A DNA stretch of 64,000 bases, taken from positions 1 to 64,000 of the forward strand of contig JBBCIY010000005.1 of the NCBI GenBank assembly GCA_037189645.1, in the 5' to 3' direction. Below, one piece after another: positions 34,863-44,234 of this stretch (within the stretch, counting starts at the first letter, position 1; every line of letters starts with the position of its first letter). The notes below the pieces were generated by a model that saw nothing but the letters and a program-made list of their open reading frames with translations, did not search any database and was not told where the DNA came from. The stretch comes from Taishania sp037189645 (lineage in GTDB: Bacteria; Bacteroidota; Bacteroidia; Flavobacteriales_D; Crocinitomicaceae). Both the position numbers and the translations under genes were made by a program.

Positions 34863-36587
34863 ATGAATTTTGACACCCTGTTTCGCAAAAAAAGCATTGG
34901 TGATATTTTAGCAAACTCCGGATCCTCAAACGGTTCTCTGGCAAGGCATCTTGGAGTAAAGGACCTCACTTCATTGGGAATTGCCGCGATTATAGGGGCA
35001 GGTATCTTCACGACAATCGGGCAGGCCAGCTCCAACGGAGGGCCGGCAGTAGTCCTACTGTTCCTGTTCACAGCACTTGCATGCAGTTTCGCAGCATTCG
35101 CCTATGCCGAATTTGCAAGTGTCGTTCCCGTTTCCGGAAGCGCTTATACATACAGTTACGTAGCATTCGGAGAACTGTTTGCCTGGATCATCGGGTGGGC
35201 GCTGATCATGGAATATGCTATCGGGAACATTACCGTGGCCATCGGCTGGAGCGGCTATTTCACAGAACTGCTGTCCAGCATGAACATTCATCTTCCGGAA
35301 TGGACGACCATTGATTACATCTCCGCGTCCAAAGGTTTCAGGGAAGTGGAACTGCACCTCTCACAGGGAGGAACAATTGAAAGCCTTTCCCACGGATTGC
35401 AGGAATCGTATTACGCCTGGAAGAATGCACCTGATGTGTTCGGGTTCAGGATCATTGCAGACATTCCCGCATTATTCATTACATTCCTGATTACCTGGCT
35501 GGTATACAGAGGTATCAAAGAATCCAAAAACGCCAGCAACGCGATGGTCATCATTAAAATAGCCGTTGTTTTACTGGTAATCGCTGTCGGAGCCTTTTAT
35601 GTTGACACAAACAACTGGGATCCTTTTGCTCCGAACGGTATCGAAGGTATTTTAAAAGGCGTTTCCGCTGTATTCTTTGCCTATATCGGGTTCGATGCCA
35701 TCAGCACGACAGCTGAAGAATGCAAGAACCCGCAGCGTGACCTGCCCAAAGGTATGATGTGGGCGATCATCATCTGTACTGTTCTGTATATCTTAATCGC
35801 ATTGGTGCTGACCGGGATGGTGCATTACAGTCAGCTGGATGTGAGCGATCCCCTGGCATTTGTATTCGACAAGCTGGATCTGAAATGGCTATCGGGTATT
35901 ATTGCCGTAAGCGCCGTTATTGCCATGGCAAGTGTATTACTGGTTTTCCAGATCGGGCAGCCCCGCATCTGGATGAGCATGAGCAGGGACGGATTGCTTC
36001 CGAAACGATTCGCAAAGATACACCCCCGTTTCAACACTCCGTCTTTCTCCACCATTATCACCGGCCTGATCGTCGGAGGAGGAACATTATTTCTGAATAT
36101 GTCTACCGTCACCGACCTGTGCAGCATTGGTACTTTATTCGCGTTTGTGCTGGTATGTGCAGGTGTTTTGCGACTGGAGAGCATGGGCGTGGAGCGGAGC
36201 TTTAAAACTCCTTACATCAATTCACAGGTGATTGCCCCGGCCGGACTCGTGGCCGGAATTGTTTTAACGTATATTTACAACAAAGAAGGATTGATCCATT
36301 TCCTGACTTCCACTCCACAGGCAAACAGTGATATGACTTCCCTGAGCGTCTTTTTACACAACGTTCCCATGTGGATCTTTGTAATGATCACAATTGCTTT
36401 AACAGTGCTTTGCATTCGTAAGAAATACTCGCTGATCCCTGTGCTGGGATTGGTAAGCTGCCTGTATATGATGTCACAGATCGAATTAAAGAACTGGATC
36501 GGCTTCATGGTGTGGCTGGCAATCGGACTGGTCATTTACTTCCTTTATGGGTACAGGAACAGTAAGCTGGCAAAGAAAAGTAGCTGA
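34863..36587 (+). CDS. APC-family amino acid permease
   Basis: This 574-residue protein has at least twelve transmembrane helices. The signature T-S-L-G-I-A-A-I-I-G-A-G-I-F (about 36-49) and Y-I-G-F-D-A-I-S-T-T-A-E-E in the middle place it with cationic amino acid transporter-like permeases. A large loop after the third or fourth helix (about 140-190) is longer than usual. Substrate specificity cannot be read from sequence. It ends at a bidirectional terminator shared with efp. Confidence 0.9.
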   Translation: MNFDTLFRKKSIGDILANSGSSNGSLARHLGVKDLTSLGIAAIIGAGIFTTIGQASSNGGPAVVLLFLFTALACSFAAFAYAEFASVVPVSGSAYTYSYVAFGELFAWIIGWALIMEYAIGNITVAIGWSGYFTELLSSMNIHLPEWTTIDYISASKGFREVELHLSQGGTIESLSHGLQESYYAWKNAPDVFGFRIIADIPALFITFLITWLVYRGIKESKNASNAMVIIKIAVVLLVIAVGAFYVDTNNWDPFAPNGIEGILKGVSAVFFAYIGFDAISTTAEECKNPQRDLPKGMMWAIIICTVLYILIALVLTGMVHYSQLDVSDPLAFVFDKLDLKWLSGIIAVSAVIAMASVLLVFQIGQPRIWMSMSRDGLLPKRFAKIHPRFNTPSFSTIITGLIVGGGTLFLNMSTVTDLCSIGTLFAFVLVCAGVLRLESMGVERSFKTPYINSQVIAPAGLVAGIVLTYIYNKEGLIHFLTSTPQANSDMTSLSVFLHNVPMWIFVMITIALTVLCIRKKYSLIPVLGLVSCLYMMSQIELKNWIGFMVWLAIGLVIYFLYGYRNSKLAKKSS

Positions 36588-36606
36588 ATATAATTGAAGC
36601 ATAAAA

Positions 36607-36632
36607 AAACGCAGACCAACCGGCCTGCGTTT
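36607..36632. terminator. Bidirectional terminator between the permease and efp
   Basis: An eight-pair stem, AAACGCAG against CTGCGTTT, has a ten-base loop. The A-run on the left side serves as a T-run for leftward transcripts from efp, and the right side provides a shorter T-rich tail for the permease. Confidence 0.75.
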
Positions 36633-36660
36633 CTTATTTAAAGATACTATCCTATCGCTG

Positions 36661-37227
36661 TTAGTTCTTCACACGCTCAACATACGTTCCTGTACGTGTG
36701 TCGATTTTGATGACTTCTCCGTTTCCGATAAACAACGGAACTTTTACTTCCGCTCCCGTAGCAATTGTAGCCGGTTTGGATGAGTTTGTCGCTGTATCTC
36801 CTTTTACTCCCGGTTCTGTATAAGTAACTTCCGAAATGATGTACATCGGCAATTCCACAACCAACGGCATTTCTTCTTCCGCATGATACAAGATGTTACA
36901 AATCATTCCTTCCTGTAAAAACAATGGTTTTTCAATCATTGCTCTTGGAATATTTACCTGTTCATACGTTTCATTGTTCATAAACACAAATGAATCCGCT
37001 TCTTCGTACAAGTACTGGTACTCACGATTTTCAATACGAACAGGCTCGATTTTATGACCCGCGGAAAATGTATGATCCAAAACCCGTCCTGTCTCAATCT
37101 GACGCATTTTCGTACGAACAAATGCAGGTCCTTTTCCCGGTTTTACGTGTTGAAATTCAATAATCTGAAACAACTTATCGTTGTGTTTGATACACAATCC
37201 GTTTTTAATATCAGCTGTAGTTGCCAT
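36661..37227 (-). CDS. efp: Translation elongation factor P
   Basis: This 188-residue three-domain EF-P rescues ribosomes stalled on polyproline. The domain I loop reads H-V-K-P-G-K32-G-P-A-F-V-R; K32 at the tip corresponds to the residue modified in other bacteria. The C-terminal OB domain ends I-K-I-D-T-R-T-G-T-Y-V-E-R, the family signature. Length is normal. It is a single-gene unit behind a -7 element 41 bases upstream, ending at the shared terminator. Confidence 0.96.
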   Translation of the reverse strand: MATTADIKNGLCIKHNDKLFQIIEFQHVKPGKGPAFVRTKMRQIETGRVLDHTFSAGHKIEPVRIENREYQYLYEEADSFVFMNNETYEQVNIPRAMIEKPLFLQEGMICNILYHAEEEMPLVVELPMYIISEVTYTEPGVKGDTATNSSKPATIATGAEVKVPLFIGNGEVIKIDTRTGTYVERVKN

Positions 37228-37267
37228 TTTTTATTTTTTGATAGTTTATTTTCTTTTTCTAAGGTCG

Positions 37268-37275
37268 CAAAGATA
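37268..37275 (-). promoter_or_regulatory. Putative -7 element (TATCTTTG, minus strand) for efp
   Basis: It matches TAnnTTTG, with a 40-base T-rich leader to the efp ATG. Confidence 0.5.
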
Positions 37276-37325
37276 ATTCTTTTTTCAAAAAATGAATACT
37301 TCGCATACATTCCCATTGCAATTAA

Positions 37326-38870
37326 TTACATGGGAATACTCACTTTAAAGGTCGTCCCTGATCCGGGCTGGGATTCCGTAACAGCCACCTTTCCTCTATG
37401 GTATTCTTCCACAATCCGCTTCACCAGGGTCAGTCCAAGTCCCCATCCCCGCTTTTTAGTAGTATATCCCGGCTTAAAGATATTGCGGATCTGTTTTGGC
37501 GTCATTCCCCTGCCCGTGTCTTTTATTTCAATATGCGCCCACTCCGGGGAAGTGGTCAGCGTGATCGTCAGCCTTCCCTTCCCTTCCATCGCATCAATGG
37601 CATTCTTAACGATGTTTTCAAGCACCCAGGAGATCAGCGAAGAACTGTGCGGGCTTGACACATGCTCCTGGACGAATGACTCGAACTCAACCTGCTTTGA
37701 AACGCGGGGGCGCAGGTAATCAATGATTTCGTTAACCGTTGCCGTCAAGTCCTTTGATTCCAGATTCGATTCACTTCCGATCTTTGAAAAACGGTCGGTC
37801 ACTTTGTCCAGCCGGTCGACATCTTTCTGCATTTCAGCAACGACCATCGGATCTGCATCTTGTGATTCAAGCAACTGGATCCATGCCATCAGTGACGAGA
37901 TCGGTGTTCCCAGCTGATGCGCCGTTTCCTTCGCCATTCCCGCCCAGACCTGGTTCTGCTCCGCTTTCCGGAAGGTACTGAACAGCACATACCCGATGAA
38001 TCCGAACAACCCGATGATTAAAAACTGGATGTACGGGAAATACTGCAGCTGCTTCAATTCAGGGCTGCTGTCAAAATAAAGGACATTCCTTGCTCCGTTG
38101 TTAAAATCAATGATCAGTGAATCGTTGTTCCGTGCCATCTCCTTCGTAAGAACGGAAAGCTCTTTTCTCATCAGCAGCGAATCCGTGATGTTTGTTCCTA
38201 CGATTTCCCTCGTTTCCTGGTTGATCAGCAATACAGGAACCAGCCCCTCGTTCTCGATCAACTCCTTGTTGAATGACCTGAACAGTGAGTCCCGCTCTTT
38301 TTCCAATCGTACGATCTCCCTGGAATCGTCATAGACATAGGTCATGAACAATCCTTGATAAACCTCTACCGTAAACGACGGATTTTTCTTCTTCCATTGG
38401 TCGGAAAGGCTTCTCAACGAATCTTCAAATACCCTTTCCAGCTTTCTTTTCGATAATTCCGGGTATTTTTTGCGCAGATCGGCCGTATCGAACGGAATGT
38501 TCCTGAACCCCGAGATATTGCGTTCGTCATCCAGCAATATCACAGGAATGTTGTTGTTGTCCTTCACGATCTGCATAGGAAATTCAGGGATTGAAAAGGT
38601 CCGGGGATTCGCCACTTCCTTGGAAGCCTCTACCCAAAGCCTCATCTTTTCCTGTTCCTTCTCACGCAACTGTGTAAACGTACGATTGGTCAGCTGGATC
38701 AGCTCCACTCTCTTCTTAATCGCTCCGGCCCACTGCCTGGCACGCTGCCGCTCCTGATCACCAACCTTTGCGACGATCTGGTTAGAGATAAACAAAGAAA
38801 CCCCTACCAATAGCAAAGCGACTACCAGCAACCCGATTTTCCATTTCTGTTTGTTCGAATAAAGATTCAT
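37326..38870 (-). CDS. Membrane sensor histidine kinase
   Basis: This 514-residue kinase has transmembrane helices at about 11-29 and 282-300, bracketing an extracytoplasmic sensor region of about 250 residues. The H-box is A-K-E-T-A-H318-Q-L-G-T-P-I-S-S-L. The ATPase domain has N423 in N-I-V-K-N-A-I-D-A-M, D-T-G-R-G-M and G-W-G-L-G-L-T-L-V-K-R-I-V. ATG 38870 is chosen because it gives a normal membrane start; the longer frame reaches into the parE side. No response regulator is adjacent, so it is an orphan kinase. It is divergent from parE. Confidence 0.9.
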   Translation of the reverse strand: MNLYSNKQKWKIGLLVVALLLVGVSLFISNQIVAKVGDQERQRARQWAGAIKKRVELIQLTNRTFTQLREKEQEKMRLWVEASKEVANPRTFSIPEFPMQIVKDNNNIPVILLDDERNISGFRNIPFDTADLRKKYPELSKRKLERVFEDSLRSLSDQWKKKNPSFTVEVYQGLFMTYVYDDSREIVRLEKERDSLFRSFNKELIENEGLVPVLLINQETREIVGTNITDSLLMRKELSVLTKEMARNNDSLIIDFNNGARNVLYFDSSPELKQLQYFPYIQFLIIGLFGFIGYVLFSTFRKAEQNQVWAGMAKETAHQLGTPISSLMAWIQLLESQDADPMVVAEMQKDVDRLDKVTDRFSKIGSESNLESKDLTATVNEIIDYLRPRVSKQVEFESFVQEHVSSPHSSSLISWVLENIVKNAIDAMEGKGRLTITLTTSPEWAHIEIKDTGRGMTPKQIRNIFKPGYTTKKRGWGLGLTLVKRIVEEYHRGKVAVTESQPGSGTTFKVSIPM

Positions 38871-39091
38871 AAAACCAGTCCATTCACATACATCACTGCT
38901 CCACTCTGTTATTCCCTGCACCGGAACATTGATTGAAATGGCGCGTATGAAATTAATCAATAGTAACGAATTTCTTCGTGGAGTAGTATATTTTTGTTTT
39001 TTTAATTCAAAACAGCCCCGCCAATTCAGGCTACTATCCACAATTATTCGTGAATAAATCATTGTTACAGGTGGTTTTTCTGTCCGTTAGT

Positions 39092-39111
39092 TTATTAAAT
39101 TTGTTAATTGC
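39092..39111 (+). promoter_or_regulatory. parE promoter block (identical to the one before parC)
   Basis: The 20 bases TTATTAAATTTGTTAATTGC occur here and at 41405-41424. The block contains a perfect TAnnTTTG element at 39096-39103, 27 bases before the parE ATG. Confidence 0.75.
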
Positions 39112-39130
39112 AGAAATATTTCATTTGAAG

Positions 39131-40996
39131 ATGGCAGAAAATCAATATACCGAAGACAACATCCGGTCCCTTGACTGGAAAGAACACATTCGTTTGCGTC
39201 CCGGGATGTATATCGGGAAATTGGGAGACGGAAGTTCTGCTGACGATGGTATTTACATTCTTGTGAAAGAAGTCGTCGACAACTGTATCGATGAGTTCGT
39301 AATGGGAAACGGGAGACGGATCGAAATCAAAATCAAGGATGGAAAAGTGACCATACGTGATTATGGCCGGGGCATTCCGCTGGGAAAAGTAGTGGATGTC
39401 GTTTCCAAGATGAACACAGGGGGGAAATATGATTCAAAAGCCTTCAAAAAATCGGTTGGTCTGAACGGTGTCGGAACGAAAGCGGTGAATGCATTATCCA
39501 GCTATTTCATGGTCTACTCCGTCCGTGACGGGCAAAAGAAAAAGGCGGAATTTGAACGCGGCAACCTGGTGAAGGAATACGACCTGGAACCCACAACGGA
39601 ACAGAACGGAACGCATGTGGAATTCATACCGGATGAAACCATCTTCAAAAAATTCAACTTCAAGACCGCCTACCTGACCAAAATGATGTGGAACTACTGT
39701 TACCTCAATCGTGACCTGGTCATTCATTTCAACGGGGAGCGCCTTCAATCCAAAAACGGGCTGAAAGACCTGCTGGAAGACAATATGGACGGAGACCCGC
39801 TCTACCCGATCATCCACCTGGAAGGAGAAGACATTGAAGTTGCATTCACACACGGAAGAACCTACGGAGAAGATTATTATTCCTTTGTAAACGGGCAGCA
39901 TACCACCCAGGGAGGAACCCACCAGGGAGCTTTCCGCGAGTCCGTTGCCAAAGTGATCCGGGATTTTTACGGAAAGAATTACGAAGCATCCGACATCCGC
40001 CAATCCATCGTGGCATCCATCGCCGTGAAGGTGATCGAACCGGTTTTCGAATCCCAGACAAAGACAAAGCTGGGTTCACAGGAGATCGAGCCGAACGGAA
40101 AATCAATGCGGGCTTTTATCAACGACTTCCTGAAAGAAAAGCTGGACAACTTCCTGCACAGAAACCCGGAGATCGCCGAATCACTTGAAAAGAAGATCAA
40201 GCAGTCGGAACGTGAACGGAAAGAGCTGTCAGGTATCCGGAAAATTGCCCGGGACAGAGCTAAAAAAGCCTCTCTCCATAACCGGAAGCTCCGCGATTGC
40301 CGGGTCCATTTCACAGACACGAAAAACGAGCGCCACGAAGAGACCACCTTGTTCATCACCGAGGGAGACTCAGCGAGCGGTTCCATCACAAAATCAAGAG
40401 ACGTAAACACACAGGCCGTATTCTCGCTTCGGGGAAAACCGCTGAACAGCTACGGATTAACGAAAAAAGTTGTTTACGAAAACGAAGAGTTCAACCTGCT
40501 CCAGGCAGCGCTTGACATCGAAGAAGAAATGGATAACCTGCGGTTCAATAAGATCGTCATAGCTACCGATGCCGATGTGGACGGAATGCACATCCGGATG
40601 TTGCTGCTTACATTCTTTTTACAATTCTTCCCCGACCTGGTCAAGCGGAATCATGTTTACGTGCTGCAAACCCCGCTTTTCCGTGTCAGGAACAAAAAAG
40701 AAACAATTTACTGCTATACAGAGGAAGAACGCATCAATGCCATTTCCAGACTTGGGAAAAATCCTGAAATAACACGCTTCAAGGGGTTGGGAGAAATTTC
40801 ACCGGACGAATTCAAGAACTTTATCGGTGAAGACATCCGCCTGGAACCCGTTGTACTGTCAAAAGAAGCGTCTATTGACACCATCTTGTCTTACTACATG
40901 GGCAAGAACACACAGGAACGACAGGATTTCATCATCGGGAACCTGCGCTCAGATGCAGCCATCGATGGCGTAAAAGAAGAGGAAATCACCGTTTAA
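39131..40996 (+). CDS. parE: DNA topoisomerase IV subunit B
   Basis: This 621-residue ATPase subunit is the ParE type by length and by its partner parC nearby. GHKL motifs are E47-V-V-D-N51-C-I-D54, R-D77-Y-G-R-G-I-P and G-L-N-G-V-G-T-K-A-V-N-A-L. The TOPRIM domain has F-I-T-E-G-D-S-A-S-G-S (about 407-417) and A-T-D-A-D-V-D-G-M-H-I (about 478-488). ATG 39131 is chosen because M-A-E-N-Q is the normal start and the -7 element lies 27 bases upstream inside the longer frame. It decatenates chromosomes with ParC. Confidence 0.95.
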   Translation: MAENQYTEDNIRSLDWKEHIRLRPGMYIGKLGDGSSADDGIYILVKEVVDNCIDEFVMGNGRRIEIKIKDGKVTIRDYGRGIPLGKVVDVVSKMNTGGKYDSKAFKKSVGLNGVGTKAVNALSSYFMVYSVRDGQKKKAEFERGNLVKEYDLEPTTEQNGTHVEFIPDETIFKKFNFKTAYLTKMMWNYCYLNRDLVIHFNGERLQSKNGLKDLLEDNMDGDPLYPIIHLEGEDIEVAFTHGRTYGEDYYSFVNGQHTTQGGTHQGAFRESVAKVIRDFYGKNYEASDIRQSIVASIAVKVIEPVFESQTKTKLGSQEIEPNGKSMRAFINDFLKEKLDNFLHRNPEIAESLEKKIKQSERERKELSGIRKIARDRAKKASLHNRKLRDCRVHFTDTKNERHEETTLFITEGDSASGSITKSRDVNTQAVFSLRGKPLNSYGLTKKVVYENEEFNLLQAALDIEEEMDNLRFNKIVIATDADVDGMHIRMLLLTFFLQFFPDLVKRNHVYVLQTPLFRVRNKKETIYCYTEEERINAISRLGKNPEITRFKGLGEISPDEFKNFIGEDIRLEPVVLSKEASIDTILSYYMGKNTQERQDFIIGNLRSDAAIDGVKEEEITV

Positions 40997-41008
40997 AAAG
41001 CAATAAAA

Positions 41009-41296
41009 TTGATCCGGAAATTAAGAGATAACTTCCCTTTGTTGTCATTCCTGTTCCTCATTGCCTTTCAATACCTGGCAATCGCTTTCTGTCTGTTCCC
41101 CGCATCAGGCTTTGAAGCCGGAACATGCGACGATGAATTATGCAGGATCTGCTTTTTGGTCATTCAGTACCTTTCCTATTTTACCAGCTACACGCTGCTC
41201 TCGCCCATCGTTAATTCATTCCTGCTGGCATCCATCATTACCGTAATTCTTACACTCGTGCAAAAGTATGCCCGCAAGAATCCACCGGAACGCTGA
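41009..41296 (+). CDS. Small membrane protein between parE and parC
   Basis: This 95-residue frame begins at a TTG 12 bases after the parE stop; no in-frame ATG exists. It has two hydrophobic helices (about 12-30 and 45-82) separated by a loop with three Cys (G-T-C-D-D-E-L-C-R-I-C). No family was recognised. The close spacing behind parE suggests co-transcription, but parC then restarts from its own promoter. Coding status is moderately supported by composition and position. Confidence 0.5.
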   Translation: MIRKLRDNFPLLSFLFLIAFQYLAIAFCLFPASGFEAGTCDDELCRICFLVIQYLSYFTSYTLLSPIVNSFLLASIITVILTLVQKYARKNPPER

Positions 41297-41404
41297 AAAA
41301 ACCGGCTTTACCGGCACCGAATAAAGCGAATTCACAGCTGACACTTACCAACACTCACTTTGTGGATAAATCCATTCATTGACAGCCCCTTTATCCGGGA
41401 CAAC

Positions 41405-41424
41405 TTATTAAATTTGTTAATTGC
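41405..41424 (+). promoter_or_regulatory. parC promoter block (identical to the one before parE)
   Basis: This is the same 20 bases as at 39092-39111, with the -7 element TAAATTTG at 41409-41416, 26 bases before the parC ATG. Similarity continues weakly to the start codon (AAAATTTCAT against AAATATTTCAT). Confidence 0.75.
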
Positions 41425-41442
41425 GTAAAATTTCATGGAAAA

Positions 41443-44166
41443 ATGGCAGAGAACGAAGAAGAAAACGACCAGCAATTCGACGGGAACAGCGAAAATAACG
41501 AGCAAGACGAAACATCAAAAAATGATTTCAGCGGTGTTCATTCCCGTAATTCGGATGAGCCGGAGGACAGTTCCATTATCCCGGTCAACGGTTTGTACGA
41601 GAACTGGTTCCTGGATTATGCTTCGTATGTAATTCTCGAACGTGCCGTTCCATCTGTACACGATGGCTTTAAGCCCGTACAGCGGCGCATCCTGCATTCC
41701 ATGAAGGAAATGGATGACGGGCGCTACAACAAGGTAGCAAATATCATCGGGAACACCATGAAGTACCACCCGCACGGAGATGCTTCTATTGGCGATGCTT
41801 TGGTTCAGCTTGGACAGAAAGACCTGCTGATCGACTGCCAGGGAAACTGGGGGAACACCCTGACAGGAGACGGAGCAGCCGCCCCCCGATACATCGAAGC
41901 ACGCCTCACAAAATTCGCCAATCATGTTGTCTTTAACCCCAAAACAACCACCTGGCTAAAGAGCTACGACGGAAGAAACAACGAACCGGAGCAGCTGCCC
42001 GTAAAATTCCCGTTGCTGCTGGCACAGGGAGCAGAAGGGATCGCTGTAGGGATGGCGTGTAAGATCCTGCCCCATAACTTCATTGAGCTGATCGATCAAT
42101 CCATCAATCATTTAAGAGGAAAGCGTGTGGAGATCTATCCTGACTTCCCGAATGGCGGGATGGCGGATTTCTCCAATTACAATGATGGTTTGAGAGGAGG
42201 GAAAGTACGCCTGCGGGCAAAGATCAAAAAAGAAGATTCAAAAACACTGATCATCAATGAAATACCGGTCGGAACAACCACTTCCCTGATCGACTCCATC
42301 CTGAAAGCCAACGACAAAGGAAAGATCAAGATCAAGAAGATCGAAGACAACACGGCCGCAATCGCGGAAATCATCATCCATCTTGCACCCGGGGTTTCTC
42401 CGGATAAAACGATTGACGCATTGTACGCGTTCACCGATTGTGAGCTCTCCATTTCCCCGAACGCATCCGTCATTGACGGTGACAGGCCCCGTTTTATCGG
42501 TGTAAGCGAAATTCTGAAAATCAACACAGACAATACGGTTGACCTGCTTCGCAGAGAGCTGGAGATCCGCCTGGACGAGCTGGAGCGTCAATGGCATTTT
42601 TCCACCCTGGAAAAGATCTTCATCAACGAAGAGATGTACATCGACTTCAAGCATTACTCTGACAGGGAATCACTCTACGAATATTTGTACAAACAATTCA
42701 AGCCATTCAAAAAGCAGCTGATCCGTGAAATTACAGACGAAGACCTGCAGAAGCTGACACAGATCCCGATGATCCGGATCACACGATTCGATGCATCCAA
42801 AGCGGATGAGCTGATCGCGAAGATCGAAGCGGAAATGGAAACCATCAAAGACAACCTGGCGAACCTGGTTGAATACGCGATCGAATATTACAAAGACCTG
42901 AAAAAACGGTTCGGTGAAGGAAGAGAGCGCAAAACGGAGATCAAGACCTTCGATTCCATCAACGCAACAAAGGTGATCATCGCCAATAAAAAACTGTACG
43001 TTGACTACGACGAAGGATTCATCGGGCATGGACTGAAAAAGGCGGAATACATCGCAGACTGTTCTGAGATTGACGATGTAATCGTGTTCTTTGCAACCGG
43101 TAAAATGATGGTAACAAAGGTCAGCGACAAGAAGTTTGTCGGGAAAGGAATTGTTTATGCCAACGTCTGGAAAAAAGGCGATAAACGGACCATTTACCAC
43201 ATGATGTACCAGGATGGGATCGGCGGACCGACCATGATGAAACGCTTTACGGTCGACTCCATTACGCGTGATACGGAATACGATCTGACACGGGGAGCAA
43301 AAGGCTCCAAATTGCTGTACTTCTCCGTACATCCTAACGGAGAACGCGAAATTGTAACCGTGATGCTCCGTCCTCGTCCACATATCAAACGACTGCGGTT
43401 TGACATTGATTTCGGTTCATTGCTGATCAAAGGAAGAAGTGCGGCAGGAAACCGGGTAACAAAGGAAATCGTTCAGAAAATTGTTCAGAAGGAAGTTGGC
43501 GGATCTACGCTTGCCGCACGAAAGATCTGGTACGATGAGATCGTCGGACGTCTGAATGACGAAGGAAGAGGCAAATTCTTAGGACAGTTTAAAGGAAACG
43601 ATAAAATCCTGACACTGTATAAATCGGGCGAATACCGTTTGTCCGGCTTTGACCTGGCAACTCATTTCGATGAAGACATGGTTCATATAGAAAAATGGTA
43701 CCCTGAGAGGCCGATCTCAGCGATCTATTATGATGCTGAAAAGGACCTGCATTTCGTCAAACGCTTCCTGTGCGAGGTCACAATGGACAAAAAAGTATCC
43801 TTCATCAGTGAATCGGAAGGTTCCTACCTTGACCTGGCTTCGACAGCATACCGCCCGAAAGCGCGGATCATCTACAATAAATTGCTGAAGGCAACAAAGA
43901 ACCTGCCGGATACAATCATTGAGATCGCTGATTTCATTGATGTAAAAGGAATGAAAGCGCAGGGGAACCAGCTCACGAAGCTGAAGATCAAGGAAGTGCT
44001 TCCTGAAATCCCGGAAGGAGGTGAAGAGCCCTGGCCGGAAGAAAAACCGGAAGAGGTGGCAAACGAACCTGATGGTGAAAGCATTGACACCGGTTCAGAA
44101 GGAGAATCTCCTACCATGGAATGGGACCTGGCAAAAGACGATGATGACCAACCCAAGCTGTTTTGA
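41443..44166 (+). CDS. parC: DNA topoisomerase IV subunit A
   Basis: This 907-residue breakage-reunion subunit has the catalytic Tyr150 in A-A-P-R-Y-I-E-A-R-L, the quinolone-pocket region H-P-H-G-D-A-S-I-G-D-A-L, a tower/coiled region and a C-terminal beta-propeller-like part. An acidic tail of about 55 residues rich in Glu, Asp and Pro closes the protein. It acts with ParE to unlink daughter chromosomes. The first 45 residues are an acidic low-complexity extension before the core. A Qnr-like pentapeptide gene begins 68 bases downstream. Confidence 0.95.
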   Translation: MAENEEENDQQFDGNSENNEQDETSKNDFSGVHSRNSDEPEDSSIIPVNGLYENWFLDYASYVILERAVPSVHDGFKPVQRRILHSMKEMDDGRYNKVANIIGNTMKYHPHGDASIGDALVQLGQKDLLIDCQGNWGNTLTGDGAAAPRYIEARLTKFANHVVFNPKTTTWLKSYDGRNNEPEQLPVKFPLLLAQGAEGIAVGMACKILPHNFIELIDQSINHLRGKRVEIYPDFPNGGMADFSNYNDGLRGGKVRLRAKIKKEDSKTLIINEIPVGTTTSLIDSILKANDKGKIKIKKIEDNTAAIAEIIIHLAPGVSPDKTIDALYAFTDCELSISPNASVIDGDRPRFIGVSEILKINTDNTVDLLRRELEIRLDELERQWHFSTLEKIFINEEMYIDFKHYSDRESLYEYLYKQFKPFKKQLIREITDEDLQKLTQIPMIRITRFDASKADELIAKIEAEMETIKDNLANLVEYAIEYYKDLKKRFGEGRERKTEIKTFDSINATKVIIANKKLYVDYDEGFIGHGLKKAEYIADCSEIDDVIVFFATGKMMVTKVSDKKFVGKGIVYANVWKKGDKRTIYHMMYQDGIGGPTMMKRFTVDSITRDTEYDLTRGAKGSKLLYFSVHPNGEREIVTVMLRPRPHIKRLRFDIDFGSLLIKGRSAAGNRVTKEIVQKIVQKEVGGSTLAARKIWYDEIVGRLNDEGRGKFLGQFKGNDKILTLYKSGEYRLSGFDLATHFDEDMVHIEKWYPERPISAIYYDAEKDLHFVKRFLCEVTMDKKVSFISESEGSYLDLASTAYRPKARIIYNKLLKATKNLPDTIIEIADFIDVKGMKAQGNQLTKLKIKEVLPEIPEGGEEPWPEEKPEEVANEPDGESIDTGSEGESPTMEWDLAKDDDDQPKLF

Positions 44167-44234
44167 TGAATCAGCCAGTGAAAGCAGAGAAGGGATCCTT
44201 TCCCGGCAATTGTTATACAGTACGTTGAATTGAT

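Noticed and set aside
42670..43383. Long open frame (237 codons) on the minus strand inside parC
   Set aside because: It is antisense to well-conserved parC sequence, its product has no recognisable family, and it is explained by codon bias of the real gene.
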